A program made the position numbers and the translations under genes. The notes under the pieces are model-generated. The model worked only from the letters and a program-made list of their open reading frames with translations, did no database searches and had not been told where the DNA came from. From Pseudoalteromonas holothuriae (GTDB lineage Bacteria; Pseudomonadota; Gammaproteobacteria; Enterobacterales; Alteromonadaceae), in the NCBI RefSeq assembly GCF_945859825.1, contig NZ_CAMAPC010000004.1, positions 1 to 64,000 on the forward strand: a stretch of 64,000 bases of DNA, read 5' to 3'. Positions 56,525 to 64,000 of this stretch are shown piece after piece (position 1 is the stretch's first letter; every line of letters begins with the position of its first letter).

Positions 56525-57352
56525 TTAACCGTAACGACCTGTTATATAGTCTTCGGTTTTTTTCTTCGATGGGGTAGTAAATAACGTGTTCGTATCCGCA
56601 TATTCAATCAACTCACCCATGTACATAAATGCAGTCTGATCAGATACACGCGCTGCTTGTTGCATGTTATGAGTAACAATCACCACCGTATACTTATTTT
56701 TTAAGTCATTAATAAGCTCTTCAATGACCAAAGTCGAAATTGGATCTAGTGCCGACGTTGGCTCATCTAGCAGCAATACTTCGGGTTCAATTGCAATTGA
56801 TCGAGCAATAACTAGACGTTGCTGCTGACCACCCGATAGACCAAATGCACTATCATGAAGTCTATCTTTCACTTCATCCCAAAGGGCTGCACCACGTAAC
56901 GACTTTTCAACTACCTCATCTAACTTACGCTTATCTTTAATACCTTGTAAGCGTAAACCATAAACCACATTTTCGTATATTGATTTTGGAAAAGGATTTG
57001 GACGCTGGAACACCATACCCACGTTACGACGCAATGCAGCAACGTCAACACGCTTGTCATAAATGTTCTGACCATGCAAAATAATCTGGCCTTCAATGCG
57101 GCAACTATCAACCAAATCATTCATGCGGTTAATACAACGAAGTAATGTTGATTTACCACAACCTGATGGACCGATAAACGCAGTTACCTGACCTTTTGGA
57201 ATCAGCATATTCACATTGCCAAGCGCTTGCTTATCACCATAGTAAAGATCTAAGTCTTTAATCTGCAGAGATGTCTGCTCTGGAGTCAAATTTGCAAGAT
57301 CTAGCTTTGTTTGGCCATTGGCCTGATTAACTTCTGGAGCTACTGTAATCAT
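56525..57352 (-). CDS. pstB: Phosphate ABC transporter ATP-binding protein
   Basis: A 275-residue ATPase with Walker [10 protein letters not shown], signature LSGGQQQRL, Walker [13 protein letters not shown] and switch His in [23 protein letters not shown] and CINRMNDL are typical PstB. It is placed after pstA and before phoU. The first ~27 residues form a non-conserved leader. Confidence 0.96.
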   Translation of the reverse strand: MITVAPEVNQANGQTKLDLANLTPEQTSLQIKDLDLYYGDKQALGNVNMLIPKGQVTAFIGPSGCGKSTLLRCINRMNDLVDSCRIEGQIILHGQNIYDKRVDVAALRRNVGMVFQRPNPFPKSIYENVVYGLRLQGIKDKRKLDEVVEKSLRGAALWDEVKDRLHDSAFGLSGGQQQRLVIARSIAIEPEVLLLDEPTSALDPISTLVIEELINDLKNKYTVVIVTHNMQQAARVSDQTAFMYMGELIEYADTNTLFTTPSKKKTEDYITGRYG

Positions 57353-57380
57353 TACTTTTACCTACTTAAAATCTTTACTA

Positions 57381-59030
57381 TTAATGTTCTAGTGATCTGA
57401 ACTTCTCACGTAAATGGTTACGAATACCAATCGCAGTAATGTTCAATGTAATAATCACGGTCACTAACAAAAATGCAGTTGCATAGACTAATGGTCGTGC
57501 TGCCTCTACATTTGGACTTTGAAAACCCACATCATAAATATGGAAACCCAAGTGCATAAACTTACGGTCTAAATGAATATACGGGAAGTTACCATCTAGC
57601 GGCAAAGTTGGTGCCATTTTCACGACACCAACCAGCATCAGTGGTGCAACTTCACCCGCTGCCCGTGCAACAGCCAAAATCAGACCCGTCATAATAGCAG
57701 GGCTTGCCATTGGTATAATAATTCTCCATAACGTTTCTGCCTGAGTTGCACCTAGAGCAAGAGAGCCATGGCGCACTGTACTAGGAATACGTGATAACCC
57801 TTCTTCTGTAGATACAATAACCACAGGCAACGTTAAAATAGCTAAAGTTAATGCTGACCAAAGCACGCCGGGGGTACCGAACACAGGACTCGGCGCGGCT
57901 TCTCGATAGAATAATTCATCAATAGACCCACCAAGCATATATACAAAGAAGCCTAAACCAAACACACCATATACAATTGAGGGTACACCCGCTAGGTTAA
58001 TAACAGCAATTCGAATCATTTTTGTCACCGCATTTTTCGCGGCATACTCATGTAAGTATATTGCAGCAACTACTCCAAACGGCGTCACAATTACAGCCAT
58101 TAGCATAACCATAAAGACGGTACCAAATATGGCCGGGAAAACCCCACCTTCGGTGTTAGCCTCGCGAGGATCGTCACTCACAAACTTACTAATTTGAGTA
58201 AAATAGTGCCCTACCTTGGCAAAGTACCCCATATCATTCGGGAACCACACGTCTAACACTTGATATAGTGGTAACGTTACTAACTCACCGCGCATATCAC
58301 GTACAATAACCTGATCACGCTTCGCTTTTTTACGCAATGCAAATAAACGCTCTTCAAGTACTTTGTAATCGTCACGCAATTGCGCTCGCCTAGCCTGCAA
58401 TTGCGCCACTCGCTCGTCAGTTAACGCGTTATCAAATACATAGCCTTTTTCTGTTAGTCGTAAGCGCTCTAATTCATAATTTATATGACCTATATCACCA
58501 TTTTGTAAGTCAAGGGCGTCTTCATTTAACTCAACAGCACGCTCAACTAACTCATACAAGCGTTCTGTTGCGTTGTCTGTGACTACATTTCCATTTTCGA
58601 TAACCTGCTCAACATAGCCATAAAAGTTACCATTTTTACTACGTTCAAAAACGGCAAGTTTTTCAGGTGCAGACTGCTGCTTAATATCAGTTGAGAGTAC
58701 CCAGCGAAAATCTAACTCTACATATTCACGGTTACCAGTTTTAACGAGTATACGTTCTATAAATTCACTGTCGTATGCTGATAAATCAAAACCTGCCGCT
58801 TCAAGACGAGATTTAGGTACTTGCTCACGGTCGTAAATTTCACCAATCACAACCTGCTCACTAACAGAGCCATTTAAATGCAACTCAACAACTTGTGAAG
58901 GCCAAAAAAAGCTAAGACCTTTCCAAGCAATCATCGCTAATAAACCCAGTACCGAGATTAAGCTAATACTAACGGCACCGCCTGTCATCCAGATCCAAGG
59001 AGACCCTGACTTAAACCACTGTTTTACCAT
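57381..59030 (-). CDS. pstA: Phosphate ABC transporter permease PstA, long form
   Basis: A 549-residue permease, much longer than the ~296-residue E. coli PstA. After TM1 (about 15-37) there is a large extracytoplasmic insert (about 40-270) with a predicted coiled coil (about 150-240). The C-terminal permease domain has the EAA loop SLALGATQAETLWRIIIPMA. The long form is known from Vibrio and Alteromonadales. It is paired with an equally enlarged PstC 17 bases upstream. Confidence 0.93.
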   Translation of the reverse strand: MVKQWFKSGSPWIWMTGGAVSISLISVLGLLAMIAWKGLSFFWPSQVVELHLNGSVSEQVVIGEIYDREQVPKSRLEAAGFDLSAYDSEFIERILVKTGNREYVELDFRWVLSTDIKQQSAPEKLAVFERSKNGNFYGYVEQVIENGNVVTDNATERLYELVERAVELNEDALDLQNGDIGHINYELERLRLTEKGYVFDNALTDERVAQLQARRAQLRDDYKVLEERLFALRKKAKRDQVIVRDMRGELVTLPLYQVLDVWFPNDMGYFAKVGHYFTQISKFVSDDPREANTEGGVFPAIFGTVFMVMLMAVIVTPFGVVAAIYLHEYAAKNAVTKMIRIAVINLAGVPSIVYGVFGLGFFVYMLGGSIDELFYREAAPSPVFGTPGVLWSALTLAILTLPVVIVSTEEGLSRIPSTVRHGSLALGATQAETLWRIIIPMASPAIMTGLILAVARAAGEVAPLMLVGVVKMAPTLPLDGNFPYIHLDRKFMHLGFHIYDVGFQSPNVEAARPLVYATAFLLVTVIITLNITAIGIRNHLREKFRSLEH

Positions 59031-59047
59031 GTCATGAACTCCAATAA

Positions 59048-61282
59048 TTACATTGAACTGTATTTTTCACGAAGCTGCTGACGAACAAATTCAGCCACCG
59101 TGTTAAATACAAAGGTGAAAATAAATAAAACGAATGCCGCAAGGAAGAGAATTCGATAGTGTGAACTTCCCACTTCTGACTCTGGCATTTCAACCGCAAT
59201 GTTAGCTGCGAGCGTACGCATACCTTGAAAGATACTCCAATCCATAATTGGCGTATTACCTGTTGCCATCAGTACAATCATAGTCTCACCTACAGCACGA
59301 CCTAACCCCATCATAACCGCTGAAAATATACCCGGACTAGCGGTAAGCAATACCACTCTAACCAATGTTTGCCACTGCGTAGCACCTAAAGCCAGTGAAC
59401 CATTAGATAAATGTTTTGGTACACTAAAAACAGCATCTTCAGCAATCGAAAAGATTGTTGGAATAACCGCAAAGCCCATGGCGATTCCAACCACAAGAGA
59501 GTTACGTTGGTCAAATGTCATGCCAAGTTCATTGGTTAAATATTGACGAACGTTACCATCAAACACCCATTCTTCTACACCACTGCTGATAGTAAACGAT
59601 AACCAACCTACAAATAACACAACCGGAATCAGTAGCATCGAGTGCCAACCGTCAGGCACCTTATGACGAATATTTTCAGGCAGCTTTGTCCAGAAAAATG
59701 CCGTTGCGATAATCGCCGTTGGCAGTAGCAATAGTAATGCAACAATGGCTGGTAAATGAGCTTCAATCAAAGGTGCTAACCAGAGACCAGCAAGGAAACC
59801 AAGAATTACTGTCGGCAGAGCTTCCATAATTTCTACTGTCGGTTTTACCACTCTTCGTAATTCACTTGACATAAAATAAGCAGTGTATACAGCCGCAGAC
59901 AATGCAATTGGCACGGCAAAGAGCATTGCATACATCGCAGCTTTAATAGTACCAAACGAAATAGGCACCAAAGAGAACTTTGACTCAAAATCGTCTGAAG
60001 CTGATGTTGACTGCCATGTATAGGCCGGTTCTGGATAGCCCTCATACCACACTTCTTGCCACAATGCAGACCAAGTAACTTCAGGGTGCTCATTATGTAC
60101 ATCAAATACGGATAACTGCTCACCTGAAAGTAACAATACCGCATTAGATCGTGGAGATACCGCGAATAACTCAATGGCACCATCAGTGACTTTACCCTGC
60201 CATAAATGCGCCTGACTCGTGGTGTAGTAAAGGCCTAAGTCTCCACTACTATTGGTTGTAAAAAATGTGCGACGATAATATTCGCTATAAATATCTACTT
60301 CACTATTTTTAGGCGTCTCAAACGCTCTAATTTTTTGAAACTTACGACCCGTATCTGAGTTCACTTCAAACCACTGAGATACTTCACCATTATCGTTTGC
60401 AAGCATCAATGAGTTGGCGCCAGCAAGTAAAGAGATACCGACTAAGTTTGCGTTTTCTTCATTCGCGGCAAGAACCTGAAGTTGCTCAACTTCACTAGGG
60501 TAACGCGTATCAAAAATATAAACTTGATTAGCAGAACGAACAAAAGTACGTGTGGTATCAGGTGTAATAAGTAGTTCGTCAATCCGGCCATCAATTTCAA
60601 GCTCAGTGCGCTCAACCACCCACTCTACTTCACCGCTAAACATGTTTTCTTCAGCCGTAAATGAAGCAAAAATAATGCGTTTATCTGCGGTTAAAGCCAC
60701 AACGGCTGTTTTATCTTCATAATGGCTGAATGCAAAACGCTGTATCGCTTCGCCTTGCTCATCAACAAGTAGTTGTTTGCCATCAAGGGGGTAGCTTAAG
60801 CGCGGCGAAATAACACGCTCATTACCGGGAAAGGTGACTAAAAACGAAGGCTTGACTAAATTAACTTGACCGTTATCTAAGCCGTACGCATATTGCCCTA
60901 GAAAAGGAGCACTTTTAGCGACACTAGTCACTTGTCCATCAAGATTAACAGAAAGACGTTCAATCAGCCCACCGGCCTGCTTACCTTTAACATGATAAAA
61001 GTCTACATGCCCTGTATTACTTAATAAATAAGCAATTTCAGTTTGCTCCTCAACACCAACACCAACATATTGTTGCGCATTACTTAACGTGACATCAACA
61101 CGCTTTTCTACTTTTGCTGATTCAAATATTGGCTGAACTACATAGAGTAAATAGAAGAAGATCAACAATAATGCGATCAACACCATCACTCCACCAGCTG
61201 ATATACCAAACTGTGCAAACCGGTCTTTGAATAGACGGCTTCTATCCGTTTTAAAAGACGGTTTCTGCGGATTGGAAGACAT
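59048..61282 (-). CDS. pstC: Phosphate ABC transporter permease PstC, long form
   Basis: A 744-residue permease, over twice the E. coli length. TM1 (about 25-52) is followed by a periplasmic region of about 390 residues with repeated beta-strand blocks that resemble a propeller (about 60-440). The C-terminal permease half has the EAA loop SLALGATQWQTLVRVVLLTA. The ATG at 61282 with AAAGGGTG upstream is chosen. A Pho-box promoter lies just upstream. No pstS gene is in the window, so the binding protein must be encoded elsewhere. Confidence 0.93.
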   Translation of the reverse strand: MSSNPQKPSFKTDRSRLFKDRFAQFGISAGGVMVLIALLLIFFYLLYVVQPIFESAKVEKRVDVTLSNAQQYVGVGVEEQTEIAYLLSNTGHVDFYHVKGKQAGGLIERLSVNLDGQVTSVAKSAPFLGQYAYGLDNGQVNLVKPSFLVTFPGNERVISPRLSYPLDGKQLLVDEQGEAIQRFAFSHYEDKTAVVALTADKRIIFASFTAEENMFSGEVEWVVERTELEIDGRIDELLITPDTTRTFVRSANQVYIFDTRYPSEVEQLQVLAANEENANLVGISLLAGANSLMLANDNGEVSQWFEVNSDTGRKFQKIRAFETPKNSEVDIYSEYYRRTFFTTNSSGDLGLYYTTSQAHLWQGKVTDGAIELFAVSPRSNAVLLLSGEQLSVFDVHNEHPEVTWSALWQEVWYEGYPEPAYTWQSTSASDDFESKFSLVPISFGTIKAAMYAMLFAVPIALSAAVYTAYFMSSELRRVVKPTVEIMEALPTVILGFLAGLWLAPLIEAHLPAIVALLLLLPTAIIATAFFWTKLPENIRHKVPDGWHSMLLIPVVLFVGWLSFTISSGVEEWVFDGNVRQYLTNELGMTFDQRNSLVVGIAMGFAVIPTIFSIAEDAVFSVPKHLSNGSLALGATQWQTLVRVVLLTASPGIFSAVMMGLGRAVGETMIVLMATGNTPIMDWSIFQGMRTLAANIAVEMPESEVGSSHYRILFLAAFVLFIFTFVFNTVAEFVRQQLREKYSSM

Positions 61283-61314
61283 CAAAACACCCTTTCATTT
61301 TAAAGTTGGCGGGC

Positions 61315-61348
61315 ATTATATTTCATCAAGATGACAGTTGTGTTACAT
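61315..61348 (-). promoter_or_regulatory. Pho-box promoter of pstC-pstA-pstB-phoU
   Basis: On the minus strand ATGTAAC (61348-61342), ACAA and a perfect CTGTCAT (61337-61331) form an 18-base Pho box. Ten bases later comes a perfect TATAAT (61320-61315). PhoB boxes normally replace the -35 at just this distance. The first half-site matches 4 of 7, the second 7 of 7. Confidence 0.75.
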
Positions 61349-61515
61349 CAAGTTCGACCAAGCATTATAATATAAGGTATTATTTGTGACGGTATTATTA
61401 CGCTCATAAAAGAAAAAAGAGCATTCGTCACTAAGTGTTTTGTCGAGTTAGTTACCAAAGTTGCGCTATATTACTCTACTGATTAACGAGCCACTCACTT
61501 CAATGATTGAGCAAA

Positions 61516-61538
61516 AAAAGAGCTGTAACGGCTTTTTT
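61516..61538 (+). terminator. Orphan terminator-like hairpin
   Basis: AAAAGAGC (61516-61523) pairs with GCTTTTTT (61531-61538), one G-U pair, around a 7-base loop. No gene ends here on the plus strand, so it could close a short non-coding transcript. Confidence 0.45.
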
Positions 61539-61649
61539 CTAAGCCATCTCGCCACATGATTATTCATTATTCACGTACAATACAACTCTACATACCTCTT
61601 TTTGAGACATTACATCACTATGAATTAGAAAGTACATACATCAAACAAG

Positions 61650-61672
61650 CATACATACATACATACATACAC
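61650..61672 (+). repeat. Tetranucleotide microsatellite (ATAC)5
   Basis: Five exact tandem copies of ATAC (61651-61670), with the pattern extending a base or two on either side. It lies about 200 bases before gcvR and about 370 bases upstream of pstC. Such runs can change length by slippage. Confidence 0.9.
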
Positions 61673-61870
61673 GTAAGTAGAAATCGTTTTCATTTCTTTA
61701 CAAACTAACAAATAATTCTGTTGGACATCATAGTTTGGTGAACTAATCTTAGAGCGCGGTATCTACCTTTGTAGGCTATGTATAAGGATTGTACCCTCAT
61801 TTTCTTAAACCGTTTTTTTTCCACAGCTATGCTTATTTGAATAGCAAAAATAATTAAAGAGACACGCATT

Positions 61871-62377
61871 ATGAAGCAGTTAGTTTTAACAATAATAGGA
61901 AAGGACCGACCCGGTCTGGTAGAAGAGATATCTTCAGCCGTACTAGCGCATCACGGCAACTGGCTCACAAGTAACCTTAGCCACTTGGCAGGGCAGTTTG
62001 CAGGGATTGTTCAAGTAGAAGTGGCCGAAGAACATATGCAACAACTTCAGGATGGTTTGAGCACGCTGCCTGGACTCGATGTAAAAATGGAAACTGGGGA
62101 TATTTTAAATGATAATAATGCTCCTGAAACCATTAACCTTGTAATAACTGGTAATGATAGAAAAGGTATAGTACAAGAACTTGCGAGCGTAATCCGTCAT
62201 AAAGGTGCCAACATCACCCACCTTAACTCTCGTCAGCAAAGTGCGCCTAACTGGGGTGTACCTATATTTAGTGCTTTTGCCACAGTGACACTGCCTGCTG
62301 GTATGAATAAAGAAAACGTTATTGATGCGTTAGAATCCATAACCAGTGATTTAATCGTGGATATTGAAACAGAGTAA
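61871..62377 (+). CDS. gcvR: Glycine cleavage system regulator GcvR (double ACT domain)
   Basis: A 168-residue protein made of two ACT domains (about 3-80 and 88-165); the first opens LVLTIIGKDRPGLVEEISS. In E. coli GcvR binds GcvA to repress the glycine cleavage operon unless glycine is bound. No gcvA is nearby. It is a single gene, followed by ppk after 139 bases. Confidence 0.85.
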   Translation: MKQLVLTIIGKDRPGLVEEISSAVLAHHGNWLTSNLSHLAGQFAGIVQVEVAEEHMQQLQDGLSTLPGLDVKMETGDILNDNNAPETINLVITGNDRKGIVQELASVIRHKGANITHLNSRQQSAPNWGVPIFSAFATVTLPAGMNKENVIDALESITSDLIVDIETE

Positions 62378-62426
62378 TTGCAACTCACAGGCACTTCATT
62401 ATCTTTTCACCAAAAATATTCCTATA

Positions 62427-62439
62427 TGACAAGTTGTCA
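62427..62439. repeat. 13-bp palindrome upstream of the ppk Pho box
   Basis: TGACAA-G-TTGTCA is a perfect inverted repeat around one central base. Each half is Pho-half-site-like (TTGTCA). It lies 13 bases before the ppk Pho box and may be a second PhoB or a different regulator site. Confidence 0.45.
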
Positions 62440-62452
62440 ATTTACAAGACAC

Positions 62453-62486
62453 TTGTCATACCTACGTCACATAGTGGACCTATATT
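62453..62486 (+). promoter_or_regulatory. Pho-box promoter of ppk
   Basis: TTGTCAT (62453-62459), ACCT and ACGTCAC (62464-62470) form an 18-base Pho box with 6 of 7 and 4 of 7 matches. A TATATT (62481-62486) follows after exactly 10 bases, the same geometry as at pstC. PhoB control of polyphosphate kinase is known in several bacteria. Confidence 0.6.
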
Positions 62487-62516
62487 TGACGCAGCGTATT
62501 TTTTGTGGGTGTCACA

Positions 62517-64000
62517 ATGCAAGCTCTGCCTTCTCAGCCTAAAACGGTTAGTTATTTTGCCAAAGAATTAAGTTGGCTGTCCTTCAACGAACGAGTGTTA
62601 CAAGAAGCTAAGGATAATAACAATCCAATTATCGAACGTATTCGCTTTTTAGGTATCTTTTCCAATAACCTTGATGAATTTTTCCAAGTGCGAGTCGCTG
62701 ATGTAAAACGTCGTATCTTGCTCAACAACTTACCTAATACAAACTTTGATGAAGACGAGGCTCTGCTAAGCCAAATTAATCAGAAGGTTTTGCAGCTAGG
62801 AAAAAAATTCAATTACATTCATCAACTAATTTTAGCTGACTTAGAAAAACATCAAATTCACCTTAGCCAACCACAAGTATTATCAGAGTTTCACCAGTCA
62901 TGGCTAAAAGATTATTTTGAAGATCAAGTTTTGCCTAATATGTCTCCAATATTATTGGCTGAAAGCAAAGATTATTCAGATAACATGAATGACACCATGA
63001 CCTACCTATTCGTTCACATGAGTGGTGAAAAACAGCACTATGCTCTTTTAGAGATCCCCACTGATCGACTAGCTCGTTTTGTTCAGCTTCCTCCTGAGCG
63101 TTCGCGCCGTCAAAAACACATTGTTATGCTCGACGATATTGTGCAGTTTTTTTTAGCTGAAGTATTTAAGAGTTTTTTTAATTTTGACAGTATTGAAGGC
63201 TATGCAATTAAGTTAACGCGTGATGCACAGTATAATCTTGATGATGAGATTGAAGAAGGGTTACTAGATAAGATGTCTAAGGGCTTAAAACAACGCCTTT
63301 ATGCAGAGCCTGTTAGGTTAGTTTATAACGAATCAATGCCAGAACACATGCTGAAGGTCATGAAAAAGCGCCTTGGCGTCACTAATCAAGATGACCTAAT
63401 ACCTGGTGGTCGCTATCGAAACTTCAGAGACTTTATCGCCTTTCCAAATGTAGGTAGACGCCATTTAGAAAACAAGCCATTACCCCCACTACAAAGCCAG
63501 GCATTTAAAAAGCATGCCAGTGTTTTCTGTGCCATTACAGAGCAAGACATTTTACTGTATTACCCTTATCACACATTTAATCATATGCTCGAATATGTTC
63601 GTCAGGCGGCATTTGACCCGAATGTGACACAAATAAAGGTCAATATTTATCGTGTGGCGCGCCAATCAAGGTTAATAGCATCACTGATCAGCGCGGCTAA
63701 AAATGGAAAGCATGTCACGGTTATGGTTGAACTTAAAGCGCGCTTTGATGAACAGAATAATATTGAATGGGCTAAGCATTTAAGTGAGTTTGGTATTAAG
63801 GTTATGGTAGGGATCCCGGCTTTAAAAGTACATAGTAAGCTGTGCATAATCCACCGTAAAGAAAAAGGCAAAATAGTCAAATATGCTCATATTGGTACCG
63901 GTAACTTTCATGAAAAAACCGCAAAAATATATACTGATTTTAGCTTATTTACTCGCCACCCAGATATCTGTGAAGAGTGTGATAGTGTATTTCGTTTCAT
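62517..64000 (+). CDS. ppk: Polyphosphate kinase 1, 5' part (runs off the window)
   Basis: The frame from ATG 62517 is open to the window edge (494 codons of an expected ~690-700). PPK1 polymerises the gamma phosphate of ATP into polyphosphate. ELSWLSFNERVLQEA and NNLDEFFQVRVADVK are PPK1 openings. The phospho-histidine equivalent to E. coli His435 is His439 (KVHSKLC) and the second catalytic His is His458 (YAHIGTGNFHEKT). The end of the C2 domain is missing only because the window stops. Confidence 0.96.
   Translation, partial: MQALPSQPKTVSYFAKELSWLSFNERVLQEAKDNNNPIIERIRFLGIFSNNLDEFFQVRVADVKRRILLNNLPNTNFDEDEALLSQINQKVLQLGKKFNYIHQLILADLEKHQIHLSQPQVLSEFHQSWLKDYFEDQVLPNMSPILLAESKDYSDNMNDTMTYLFVHMSGEKQHYALLEIPTDRLARFVQLPPERSRRQKHIVMLDDIVQFFLAEVFKSFFNFDSIEGYAIKLTRDAQYNLDDEIEEGLLDKMSKGLKQRLYAEPVRLVYNESMPEHMLKVMKKRLGVTNQDDLIPGGRYRNFRDFIAFPNVGRRHLENKPLPPLQSQAFKKHASVFCAITEQDILLYYPYHTFNHMLEYVRQAAFDPNVTQIKVNIYRVARQSRLIASLISAAKNGKHVTVMVELKARFDEQNNIEWAKHLSEFGIKVMVGIPALKVHSKLCIIHRKEKGKIVKYAHIGTGNFHEKTAKIYTDFSLFTRHPDICEECDSVFRF

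Larger units (their letters stand above)
61349..61870. other. Long pstC-gcvR intergenic region
   Basis: About 520 bases without a frame that looks coding. It contains a TATAAT on the plus strand near 61366-61371, a terminator-like hairpin at 61516-61538, a five-copy ATAC repeat and, near 61790-61825, T-rich DNA before gcvR. A small RNA between 61380 and 61538 is possible but unsupported beyond this. Confidence 0.5.

Overview
The window is AT-rich, gene-dense chromosomal DNA from a marine gammaproteobacterium of the Alteromonadales, most likely Pseudoalteromonas. The case rests on the ompR-envZ/greB-tex, bioH-comF-nfuA, queA-tgt-yajC-secDF and cox gene orders, on rRNA promoter and leader sequences resembling those of enterics and vibrios, and on a LasA/pseudoalterin-type elastase gene. 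This is pattern recognition from sequence alone; no database search was run.

Layout. 1-320: promoters P1 and P2 and the leader of an rRNA operon transcribed leftward out of the window; the 16S gene itself is not visible. 489-4053: an HBM-type chemoreceptor and a coupled glycosyltransferase/PAP2 phosphatase pair. 4219-9627: rraA-hutG, a degenerate GGDEF-EAL protein, hutI and the repressor hutC with a clear 14-bp operator. 9653-15548: an epimerase-like protein, envZ-ompR, and divergently greB and tex. 15593-24217: a disordered HExxH protein and a flagellar-tail-like small protein, bioH, comF, an M14 peptidase, nfuA, a MATE exporter and a polysaccharide deacetylase. 24215-24477: a 263-bp MITE-like element sitting exactly on the deacetylase stop codon. 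24484-32950: an eight-gene chemotaxis operon (STAS-cheY-cheA-cheW-receptor-cheR-cheD-cheB).

33084-41209: assembly and structural genes of an aa3-type cytochrome c oxidase whose subunit II carries a fused cytochrome c domain. 41778-43507: a LasA-like metalloendopeptidase and a lipoprotein. 43582-49314: secF, secD, yajC, tgt, queA. 49565-53362: a double-receiver GGDEF-EAL protein, a small membrane protein and OxyR. 53676-61282: phosphate uptake by both the low-affinity Pit system and Pst-PhoU (no pstS here). 61871-64000: gcvR and the start of ppk.

Connections. The chemotaxis operon has the gene order of the Pseudomonas aeruginosa Che2 cluster. Its receptor carries three PAS domains in an exact 131-residue repeat, each with the His and Trp spacing of the Aer2 haem-PAS fold, and a C-terminal xWxxF tether: it looks like a multi-haem oxygen or gas sensor feeding a pathway with CheD and a STAS protein. 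Pst and ppk each have a Pho-box promoter with the same geometry, which links phosphate import to polyphosphate storage. Nutrient and second-messenger signalling may be linked in the hut region, where a probably inactive EAL protein overlaps the 3' end of hutI.
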